DNA of 6,450 nt from an uncultured Verrucomicrobiales bacterium (GCA_937885815.1 CALABM010000116.1:1-6450), one strand, 5' to 3'. Positions 1 through 5,090 are shown, counted from the stretch's first letter. Notes: generated from the sequence alone by a model not told the origin. Numbers and translations: made by a program.

Positions 1-116
1 ATATTGGATAACTGAACGCTTACTGCCGATGGTCAGGTTCGTGATACCCCTGCGCAGAAATGAAAGCAAAATACGCTGACTATATGTCGATTGATGCCCC
101 GTTTCTGTAATCTTTG

Positions 117-141
117 GGACACATGTGCGTCACAGGTGTCC
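117..141. repeat. Strong imperfect hairpin beyond the end of the 182-655 gene
   Basis: The arms GGACACATGTG (117-127) and CACAGGTGTCC (131-141) are reverse complements except for one base and are separated by CGT. The hairpin lies about 40 bases past the stop of the minus-strand gene ending at 182. On neither strand is it followed by a run of T, so it is not a textbook intrinsic terminator. It could act as a transcript 3' end stabiliser or a protein site. The structure is seen directly; the role is a guess. Confidence 0.5.
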
Positions 142-181
142 AGAAAAATAAAATACGCCATCAGAGCCCCCTTGTTCGTTT

Positions 182-655
182 TTATCCTTTCTGCCAGATA
201 ACACGAGAACCAGCCGTTAGGCGAAACGACGCCTCCCAACATATTCCCTGCGTGGCAAGAATTCGGGAAATTTCAGGAGTGATGTCCTGATACAGCACAA
301 AATCCATTTCCTCCCCATCGCTGAAAACAAAGCTAATATGAGCATTCTCATCTATCCACAGGTCATCATCCTCCCACCATTCTTCCAGCCGAACCAGTTC
401 CCCGGCAAGCAGACGCTTTTCCACGCAAGCTAAGTGCTCCAGCTGAAGTTGGGCAACCACAAGTCTTTCGCGCTCTTTTCGCGCAAGCCTCCGACGCTCT
501 AACGGAATGGCGCAAAAATCAATGATACTCAAAACGACGAAAACAAAAACACTCAGCCACCCCTCTACATCGCCCCCTCGACTGCCAACCAGCACAGCTG
601 ACAGCAGCGCAAACAGCATCAAAGCCCAAGGTCTTATGGCACGAAACGAGAACAC
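182..655 (-). CDS. Small membrane protein of unknown function, N-terminal two-helix anchor
   Basis: A 157-residue protein I do not recognise. Residues 11-24 and 33-51 are hydrophobic and would form two membrane helices. A strongly charged stretch rich in Arg, Lys, Glu and Leu (about 53-92) looks helical, perhaps coiled-coil. A soluble acidic C-terminal part (about 93-157) follows and would face the cytoplasm by the positive-inside rule. The start is GTG at 655. It is supported by the N-terminus FRAIRPWALML (residues 4-14), which matches, in register from residue 1, FRAEPPPALML in the membrane protein at 2170-2916. Both also carry DVEGW (here 29-33). A TATAAT box ends only nine bases before the GTG, leaving almost no leader and no Shine-Dalgarno site. 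It is divergent from the peptidase gene at 913. Function unknown; that it is a real gene is fairly likely given the paralogue. Confidence 0.72.
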   Translation of the reverse strand: MFSFRAIRPWALMLFALLSAVLVGSRGGDVEGWLSVFVFVVLSIIDFCAIPLERRRLARKERERLVVAQLQLEHLACVEKRLLAGELVRLEEWWEDDDLWIDENAHISFVFSDGEEMDFVLYQDITPEISRILATQGICWEASFRLTAGSRVIWQKG

Positions 656-664
656 GATACAGGC

Positions 665-693
665 ATTATAGCAACCCTAAACATACTAAGCAA
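665..693 (-). promoter_or_regulatory. Candidate promoter of the 182-655 membrane protein gene
   Basis: Reading the minus strand, TTGCTT (693-688) and a perfect TATAAT (670-665) are separated by 17 bases. The start point predicted from the usual -10 spacing is about 658, only three bases before the GTG codon at 655. The -10 is excellent and the -35 only fair (TTG matches). Confidence 0.5.
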
Positions 694-791
694 GACATTC
701 AACTTTTTCGATAACGTATTTATAGCATTGGACGAGAACGAAATCAAATCTAATCACTCTTCTTTTTTAAGAACCGGAGGACAGCTACCCT

Positions 792-832
792 GCCGATTAG
801 GGAGACTGTCAGACCGCTAGTAAGAGCTCAGG
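792..832. repeat. Direct repeat copy A, upstream of the peptidase gene
   Basis: This 41-base stretch matches 2092-2132 at 35 of 41 positions without gaps, including the shared words GCCGATT, CTGTCA and GTAAGAG. Less clear similarity continues upstream. In both copies GCCGATT sits in the loop of a small potential hairpin (CCCT/AGGG here). The pair brackets the peptidase gene. It lies upstream of that gene's promoter, so it is not part of its leader. Confidence 0.65.
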
Positions 833-844
833 CATATATATGCC
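831..844. promoter_or_regulatory. Perfect 14-bp palindrome, possible operator
   Basis: GGCATATATATGCC is its own reverse complement. It is centred about 59 bases before the predicted transcription start of the peptidase gene, a position typical for an activator, and it overlaps the end of repeat copy A. No equivalent palindrome is present at copy B. A regulatory role is inference from position and symmetry only. Confidence 0.35.
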
Positions 845-861
845 GGATAACTTTATTTCAA

Positions 862-890
862 TTGATTAACAGGTGACGTTTTGTTATAAT
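862..890 (+). promoter_or_regulatory. Candidate sigma-70-type promoter of the peptidase gene
   Basis: TTGATT (862-867) and a perfect TATAAT (885-890) are spaced by 17 bases. The predicted start is near 897, giving a leader of about 16 bases. That leader is almost all T and A and has no Shine-Dalgarno-like sequence before the ATG at 913. Confidence 0.65.
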
Positions 891-912
891 CACGCGTGTA
901 ATTTTTTTCTTT

Positions 913-1863
913 ATGAAACTTACTCATTTTCATATAGTCTCCATGGGGCTGATGGCCGGATTGCCTGCCGCAGGCGGTTCTACTTATGACGCAGCAACCG
1001 GAACCGGTACTGTGTGGGCTCAGGATGTTTCACAAGAGCGCGGTTGGTATGATGCCAATAAAATTGATAATAATGATGGCGATGCGGACGATAACATGTG
1101 CTATGCCGCCTCGGCCGCGAACCTCATCGTCTGGTGGCAGAATGGCGAATATGGTAAGAATCTTACATCTTCCGCCCCCAGAGATATCAATGATATCTGG
1201 CAAACGTACGTAACGAGTAATGATAATAAGGAAAATTGGAGCACAGGCGGAAAACAGGGCGCTGCCCTGAACTGGTGGGTTTCGGGGGTGTATTTACCAC
1301 AAACTGACGCTGACATGGAGCGATTTTTCTCTGAAACAGTGTGGGAGACTCCGCTGACATTTCAGCCTTTCGAGGGGTATTATTTCGATCAGTATGGGCT
1401 TACGCAGTCGCAGCTCGGAGCCCTCATCCATGAGACATGGATATATGCTTACACCCCCTGGAGCATCTCGGCTGTTGATTTCAGGGAGCTTTTTAATACG
1501 GGTTCCTGTATTGCTCTTACCATCTACGCCGAAGGTGCTCCTTGGTCCCATGCTATCACGATGTGGGGGGCAGAGTATGAAAAAGGCGAGCTTACAGCAC
1601 TATGGCTTACGGATTCTGATGATTATACCGTAACCACAGCCCCCAGACTTTTCAGGGTTGGGGCCGAACTAACAACAGATGAGAATGGGGTAGAAAAAAT
1701 CTTCCTCGACAAAGAAGTTTATGGCGAAGGTTTTTTTATTGCCGAAGTATACGCGCTGAATGCCAGAGCGTCCGAAAGCTGGCAGCTTGTCCCCGAACCC
1801 ACAAGCGCAACACTCTCCCTCCTTGCTTTGGCTGGTTTGGCTGCCCGCCGTCGTAGAAAGTAA
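913..1863 (+). CDS. Secreted IdeS/Mac-like cysteine peptidase (family C66) with PEP-CTERM anchor
   Basis: A 316-residue protein resembling the streptococcal IgG-cleaving peptidase IdeS. Residues 45-50 (WYDANK) lead to the nucleophile region, Cys63 in NMCYAASAANLIVWW. The presumed catalytic His is His213 (WSHAITMWG), followed by Asp234 and Asp236 in WLTDSDD. Order and spacing agree with the Cys-His-Asp set of IdeS, and Lys50 may match its oxyanion-hole lysine. A short basic start and hydrophobic stretch (about 6-20) suggest Sec export. The C-terminus is a PEP-CTERM tail: VPEP at 293-296, a hydrophobic helix, then ARRRRK at the very end. The product is therefore probably exported and held at the envelope by an exosortase-type system. 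The substrate is unknown; cleavage of host immunoglobulin is possible by family analogy but cannot be read from sequence. It has its own promoter, an SD-less leader, and diverged direct repeats on both sides. Confidence 0.88.
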   Translation: MKLTHFHIVSMGLMAGLPAAGGSTYDAATGTGTVWAQDVSQERGWYDANKIDNNDGDADDNMCYAASAANLIVWWQNGEYGKNLTSSAPRDINDIWQTYVTSNDNKENWSTGGKQGAALNWWVSGVYLPQTDADMERFFSETVWETPLTFQPFEGYYFDQYGLTQSQLGALIHETWIYAYTPWSISAVDFRELFNTGSCIALTIYAEGAPWSHAITMWGAEYEKGELTALWLTDSDDYTVTTAPRLFRVGAELTTDENGVEKIFLDKEVYGEGFFIAEVYALNARASESWQLVPEPTSATLSLLALAGLAARRRRK

Positions 1864-1903
1864 AGCTCAGTCTTCATACCATCAATCGCAGCACCATTGC
1901 TCC

Positions 1904-2008
1904 TGCGGGGTAAACGCTGCGCGGTACTTGCCTCGGCCTAGCCCTGCAAGGACGAAGCCGCTTCCCTGTTGCCTTACAGCCGTCGGCAACTTTGCCTACA
2001 ATGCGGCA
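1904..2008. repeat. REP-like dispersed repeat, copy 1
   Basis: Two blocks recur at the right end of the window. The 20 bases 1904-1923 equal 6372-6391 exactly, and 1968-2008 matches 6401-6441 at 39 of 41 positions. The second block contains a palindromic core, GTTGCC and GGCAAC separated by 11 bases. Between the blocks this copy has 44 bases where the other has 9. Palindromic, intergenic and recurring, it behaves like a repetitive extragenic palindrome. Confidence 0.8.
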
Positions 2009-2091
2009 CAGAATCATGGCATGCTCACTGCAACAGGCAGGAGTAAGCTTATTCTAATGTATTGGATAGTAACACCTTGGGAGATAACTCC

Positions 2092-2132
2092 GCCGATTCG
2101 GGAGTCTGTCATATCGCTTGTAAGAGGTCAGG
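2092..2132. repeat. Direct repeat copy B, downstream of the peptidase gene
   Basis: This is the partner of 792-832, exactly 1300 bases downstream and in the same orientation, with 35 of 41 bases identical. Here the GCCGATT word lies between ACTCC and GGAGT, a five-base-pair stem that differs in sequence from the stem at copy A. It lies 40 bases beyond the stop of the minus-strand gene ending at 2170. Confidence 0.65.
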
Positions 2133-2169
2133 AAAAATGAAATACGGCTAATTTTCCGGCGGTATCTAC

Positions 2170-2916
2170 TCATGAATCTTCAGGGGTATCTGCATATTCT
2201 GAGAGCCAGGCTACAAATGCTTCATGACGCGCCAGAACATTCCCGCAGAATTTCTCAAAATGCTTCTTTTGAGATGCCGGGGTAATCGTGACTTGCCCTT
2301 GCTGGCAAATAGCAAGCCCGGCAGGAGCCATGCCAAGCAGACCGGGGGAGCAGGAGAGCTTTGCCTTTCCGCAGGCTTGTTTTATCTCGCTGTCGCGAAG
2401 CTCGCTCGGTGATGGCGAGTAAAAAATTGCGACCCAGCTATCAGCCTCGGGCTGCAAATGTACTTGGATTATATATCCCTGGCCATCATTCCATGACAGG
2501 AAATGGTTTGCCGGCTCATAACAAGCAAGCTCATCTTTTTCGGCCAGCTCCTCAAAGTTAGCCAACAGCTCGTCGCGCTTCAACGCAAAGGTCATTGTGG
2601 TGCTCTTCAACTTGCGGGCCGGAAGAGTTGCCCATTTTTTGCGCTTTCTCATTTCACACCACCCTTCTACATCATTTAGGAAGCACGCCACCATGAAGAT
2701 GCTCAGCTCCAACCCCAAGAAGAAGGCGATGAAGTACTCCAGCCACCAGCACACCGGCATCATCACTGCACCTAGGCAGAACAGCAAAATCGTTATAAAA
2801 AAGCGTCGCTCCCCTAACTTCTTAAATATAAAGAAACGATATAGAATGCAAACAATAAAGAGAATAAGAATGAGTAACATAAGTGCGGGAGGTGGTTCTG
2901 CCCGGAAATATATCAT
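2170..2916 (-). CDS. Membrane protein of unknown function, three N-terminal helices
   Basis: A 248-residue protein I do not recognise. Hydrophobic segments at about 10-30, 39-57 and 61-80 would form three membrane helices. A basic stretch (about 89-104, MRKRKKWATLPARK) follows, then a soluble domain of about 140 residues presumably in the cytoplasm. Its first residues (FRAEPPPALML, 4-14) match the membrane protein at 182-655 in register, and DVEGW (82-86) recurs too. The DNA differs at most third codon positions, so the protein sequence rather than recent duplication explains the match. The ATG at 2916 is preceded by GGGGGTGA, a good Shine-Dalgarno site. A TATAAG at 2952-2947 is a possible -10, but no good -35 is visible. 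No pathway can be assigned. Confidence 0.75.
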   Translation of the reverse strand: MIYFRAEPPPALMLLILILFIVCILYRFFIFKKLGERRFFITILLFCLGAVMMPVCWWLEYFIAFFLGLELSIFMVACFLNDVEGWCEMRKRKKWATLPARKLKSTTMTFALKRDELLANFEELAEKDELACYEPANHFLSWNDGQGYIIQVHLQPEADSWVAIFYSPSPSELRDSEIKQACGKAKLSCSPGLLGMAPAGLAICQQGQVTITPASQKKHFEKFCGNVLARHEAFVAWLSEYADTPEDS

Positions 2917-3033
2917 TTTCTCACCCCCTTAGCAAGTGCAAATGCTCTTATATGGAGAGCCGGTTGTACGTTGGTGAGGGGGCATACAGCGACTCGGTGC
3001 ATGTGCTATCCACCGCCTGTGTCGGCAAACCGG

Positions 3034-3114
3034 CAGCCGGTACCCGAAACCTCCACAGCTACACTTTCTCTGCAGGCGCTGGCCGGCTTGCCCATGTGTC
3101 GCCGCCGCGAGCAA
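3034..3114 (+). pseudogene. Relic of a PEP-CTERM protein C-terminus
   Basis: Translated in frame from 3034 this reads QPVPETSTATLSLQALAGL followed by PMCRRREQ. Against the intact tail of the peptidase at 1783-1860 (QLVPEPTSATLSLLALAGL then AARRRRK) it keeps VPE, ATLSL, ALAGL and the arginine cluster. The second Pro of PEP is now Thr, a Gln interrupts the hydrophobic helix, and there is no stop after the basic end. No recognisable protein precedes it, and the region now holds the upstream sequence of the 2170-2916 gene. It is best read as the surviving 3' end of a deleted PEP-CTERM gene. The similarity is seen directly; the history is inferred. Confidence 0.75.
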
Positions 3115-3167
3115 GCGTCATCGGCAACAACAATGCCGGAAACTCGCAACAAAATCCTCCTCCACGC

Positions 3168-3196
3168 TTGAACAGAGGAGCGGGAATGGCTATAAT
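3168..3196 (+). promoter_or_regulatory. Near-consensus promoter giving a leaderless transcript
   Basis: TTGAAC (3168-3173) and a perfect TATAAT (3191-3196) are separated by exactly 17 bases. Standard spacing from the -10 puts the transcription start on or within a base of the A of the ATG at 3203. There is no Shine-Dalgarno sequence in the intervening six bases. Confidence 0.7.
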
Positions 3197-3202
3197 GCGG
3201 GC

Positions 3203-3886
3203 ATGTCAAAAAAGGCAAAGTCAGAAAAAACGCACCATCATCCCCTCCTAGAGTGTTTCAGCCCTGATGCATTGGCCGAGGCCGAGGAGTTTCTGGCGAG
3301 GATTGACGAACGCCGTCAAGCGTATGAGCCTGACAGTGTGGAGCTTTCGCCGCTTCGCCAAAGTCTTATAGCCCGTATTAAAGCTGCTTTTTCCGGGGTA
3401 ACCTGCTACCGAGAACCCCGAATGCTGCTTGGCGGCGAAGCAGAGGACGACTACTTGAGCCCGGACGCTCAGGCTCTGCTTACCCCTCTGGAGGAACGCG
3501 ATGACTGGGAGGATATTCCCGATGACCTGCTTCATGCCTGTTCCTGCGCACTGAGCTATGTGGGGCCCCATGCCTATCGTTTCCTGATTCCCCGCTTCAT
3601 GGTGGGGGCTTTGCATAATGTGGTGGATATTTATCCCGGTTCGAGCCCCACATCTGACCTGGAGGTCTTCGCACGATGGAAGATGTACGACCTCAGCCCT
3701 GAACAGCAACAGTGTCTTACTGATTTCCTCAATCTGGAGTGTGTGGAAGCGGACGATCCTCGCGACCAATTTTTACCATGGGAGCACGATGAGTACCGCG
3801 CCGAATATGCCGACCACATGGATTATCTCGAATACGGAGCTCTACTTGTGCAGCGGTATGCCGAACGCGAAGGGATCAAGGCGTAA
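3203..3886 (+). CDS. Soluble acidic protein resembling DUF6714
   Basis: A 227-residue protein without signal peptide or membrane helix, so probably cytoplasmic. It opens with a basic start (MSKKAKSEK) and an acidic helical region (about 20-60). A middle block follows with LIARIKAAF (55-63), a WEDIPDDLL segment (about 101-109), and SYVGPHAYRFLIPRFMVGAL (about 117-136). The W-x-x-IP, then aromatic-rich FLIP-F pattern resembles my recollection of DUF6714 proteins, a family of unknown function. The C-terminal third is rich in Asp, Glu and Tyr. The ATG at 3203 is chosen because the TATAAT box at 3191-3196 places transcription start almost on it; no Shine-Dalgarno is present. Two hairpins follow the stop. 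It has no obvious operon partner. The gene call is firm; the family label is tentative. Confidence 0.8.
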   Translation: MSKKAKSEKTHHHPLLECFSPDALAEAEEFLARIDERRQAYEPDSVELSPLRQSLIARIKAAFSGVTCYREPRMLLGGEAEDDYLSPDAQALLTPLEERDDWEDIPDDLLHACSCALSYVGPHAYRFLIPRFMVGALHNVVDIYPGSSPTSDLEVFARWKMYDLSPEQQQCLTDFLNLECVEADDPRDQFLPWEHDEYRAEYADHMDYLEYGALLVQRYAEREGIKA

Positions 3887-3913
3887 TTTAAATGAAGAAA
3901 ACACCCTCTGCAA

Positions 3914-3936
3914 GACTAGCCCCCCCAAGGCTGGTC
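3914..3936 (+). terminator. Hairpin after the 3203-3886 gene, possible terminator
   Basis: GACTAGCC (3914-3921) and GGCTGGTC (3929-3936) form an eight-pair stem with one G-U pair and a C-rich seven-base loop. It starts 28 bases after the stop codon at 3886. It is not followed by a T run, so intrinsic termination is uncertain. Confidence 0.4.
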
Positions 3937-3959
3937 AAGAATCAGACTCAGATCTCGTC

Positions 3960-3999
3960 CATCGCTTGCAAGTGCCTTTTTGCTGCCTTGCAAGCGATG
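3960..3999. repeat. Perfect 13-bp inverted repeat with T-rich loop
   Basis: CATCGCTTGCAAG (3960-3972) and CTTGCAAGCGATG (3987-3999) are perfect reverse complements around a 14-base loop. No T run follows on either strand. It sits between the end of the 3203-3886 gene and the left boundary repeat of the acetyltransferase cassette. It could be a second 3'-end hairpin or a protein or recombination site. Confidence 0.55.
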
Positions 4000-4018
4000 T
4001 AACAGTCTCTAGTATAGC

Positions 4019-4035
4019 GTTCGGGAAATAACTGG
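4019..4035 (+). repeat. Left inverted repeat bounding the acetyltransferase cassette
   Basis: The sequence GTTCGGGAAATAACTGG here and, on the opposite strand, GTTCGGAAAATAACTAG at 5090-5074 agree at 15 of 17 positions. Further inside, both ends also share GGAATTTG followed by a non-identical base and C (4070-4079 and 5063-5054). No transposase is encoded between them. Confidence 0.6.
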
Positions 4036-4061
4036 TATACCCCCTGGTGAATAACCAGACT

Positions 4062-4079
4062 GACAAATTGGAATTTGTC
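4062..4079. repeat. Short palindrome next to the acetyltransferase stop
   Basis: GACAAATT and AATTTGTC are perfect arms around GG. In a transcript of the minus-strand gene this would fold about 25 bases past its stop codon, but no T run follows on that strand. It may help end the acetyltransferase message. Confidence 0.35.
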
Positions 4080-4104
4080 TCTCTTTCAAGCTGAATTTGT
4101 AAAC

Positions 4105-5001
4105 TTAATATTTTTTGATTGTTCTTACAAGTTCATATTGATATGTCTTAAAATATTTATTCCAGAATCCTCGTGCATTCGGATTAGCCGTTCCGTGTCC
4201 AACCCATAGATATCTGGCATCCTTTTGTTTTTCATGTTCAATGACAAATTGAAGCAAATCTTTAGAAAGAGAACTTCCTCTATATTTCGGCATCACATAT
4301 ATTTCCCCTACATTTACCGATTTAGTGCTATGAAAAGCAAACACATCTGATTCACTATTACTTTGTATCATTCCAATTATTTTATCATCCTTTGAAAAAG
4401 CAATATGAAGATTCGTCTCTAAATCCATAAAAAATTCTTTGTATACCTTCTCTGTAAATTCATAACCTGGATAAAAAACAGGTGCCTGTTTCAGATGTTT
4501 AATTATTGCATCTGTCAGGGTCCATATTTCATCCCAACGTTTTTCAATTTCATCTTTCTCCAAAGTCTTAATTGTATATGTATCGTTAAATTGGTAAGGA
4601 TAATCTGTAATTTCAAGTCTTCCTTGTTCGTAAATATAGCCAAATTGCATCATTGAAAACAATGCCAATGCTTCATAATCATGAGCATATAGATTTATTT
4701 GAAATTTTGTATCACCATTACTTATTACTGCGTCTGACAGTTTACAGAATAATTTTGACAATATCTTTTCTGATGAAGCATAATATCCATACACGGGCAC
4801 ATGGCAAGTTTGAATTCCATCATTACTCCATAAAGAATAGTATAGAACACCTTGTTCATCAACTCCATTATCAATAACAATGCTGTTCATATCAGATAAT
4901 TTATCACATATCTTTTCTTTAAATAATTCAAATGCTACAACTTCTAGTATTGAATTGTTTGAACATTCCATCAGATATTTTTCATACAATTTTTCAATCA
5001 T
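4105..5001 (-). CDS. GNAT-family N-acetyltransferase, two-domain, probably acquired
   Basis: A 298-residue protein. The C-terminal half (about 142-298) has the GNAT layout: a strand pair around LHIAFSKDDKIIGMIQ (198-213), then motif A, VGEIYVMPKYRGSSLSKDLL (231-250). There YRGSSLSK is the acetyl-CoA pyrophosphate loop, degenerate against the usual Q/R-x-x-G-x-G/A. Motif B follows around NPNARGFWNKYF (273-284). The N-terminal half ends in a similar AHDYEALALFSMMQFGYIY (107-124) segment, suggesting a second, degenerate GNAT domain. It would transfer acetyl from acetyl-CoA to an unknown amine; a drug, peptide or small-molecule target cannot be told apart. The gene is strikingly A+T-rich and full of ATA, AAA and AAT codons compared with both neighbours. 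It has a strong GAGGTGG ribosome site nine bases before ATG. Together with the bounding inverted repeats this suggests transfer from a low-GC Firmicute. Confidence 0.83.
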   Translation of the reverse strand: MIEKLYEKYLMECSNNSILEVVAFELFKEKICDKLSDMNSIVIDNGVDEQGVLYYSLWSNDGIQTCHVPVYGYYASSEKILSKLFCKLSDAVISNGDTKFQINLYAHDYEALALFSMMQFGYIYEQGRLEITDYPYQFNDTYTIKTLEKDEIEKRWDEIWTLTDAIIKHLKQAPVFYPGYEFTEKVYKEFFMDLETNLHIAFSKDDKIIGMIQSNSESDVFAFHSTKSVNVGEIYVMPKYRGSSLSKDLLQFVIEHEKQKDARYLWVGHGTANPNARGFWNKYFKTYQYELVRTIKKY

Positions 5002-5009
5002 GACGATTT

Positions 5010-5016
5010 TCCACCT
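5010..5016 (-). promoter_or_regulatory. Strong Shine-Dalgarno site of the acetyltransferase gene
   Basis: GAGGTGG on the minus strand, nine bases before the ATG at 5001, is a near-perfect ribosome-binding site. It decides this start over the internal Met at residue 11. It stands out because two or three neighbouring genes have no such site. Confidence 0.7.
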
Positions 5017-5031
5017 CGTTCATCAATCAAC

Positions 5032-5058
5032 AATATAGTCTTAAATTTTTTTCGTCAA
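5032..5058 (-). promoter_or_regulatory. Candidate promoter of the acetyltransferase gene
   Basis: On the minus strand TTGACG (5058-5053) precedes TATATT (5037-5032) by 15 bases, which is short. TATTGT (5035-5030) gives a 17-base spacer with a poorer -10. The -35 lies within the element, just inside the right inverted repeat, so the cassette appears to carry its own promoter. Confidence 0.4.
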
Positions 5059-5073
5059 ATTCCCATTTATGGG

Positions 5074-5090
5074 CTAGTTATTTTCCGAAC
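5074..5090 (-). repeat. Right inverted repeat bounding the acetyltransferase cassette
   Basis: This is the partner of 4019-4035 in opposite orientation (15 of 17 bases). It ends 20 bases from the stop of the SDR gene. Beside it, 5062-5073 is a separate perfect short palindrome, CCCATTTATGGG. Confidence 0.6.

Larger units (their letters stand above)
1864..2169. other. Gene-free interval with two repeat elements
   Basis: The roughly 300 bases between the peptidase stop and the stop of the minus-strand gene ending at 2170 contain the REP-like element (1904-2008) and direct repeat copy B (2092-2132). The two flanking genes converge here. I see no T-tailed terminator. The final part around 2131-2157 has arms GGAAAA and TTTTCC that could fold into a hairpin. 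Confidence 0.6.

Noticed and set aside
33..242. Minus-strand 69-codon reading frame
   Set aside because: It overlaps the end of the 182-655 gene in another frame, runs through the 117-141 hairpin, and has no recognisable domain or ribosome site.
269..280. A TTCGGGAAAT match to the cassette end repeat inside the 182-655 gene
   Set aside because: Only about ten bases match, the place is within coding sequence, and there is no partner; chance similarity is enough.
1760..2140. Plus-strand reading frame of 126 codons running out of the peptidase 3' end
   Set aside because: It is out of frame with the peptidase and consists of the PEP-CTERM coding DNA and REP-like repeat read in the wrong frame.
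2883..3251. Plus-strand reading frame of 122 codons across the region before the 3203 gene
   Set aside because: The PEP-CTERM similarity is in a different frame (from 3034) and this frame overlaps the starts of two better genes. No domain is visible.
3248..3769. Minus-strand reading frame of 173 codons within the 3203-3886 gene
   Set aside because: It is antisense to a gene with a strong promoter and a coherent protein; no start signals on the minus strand.
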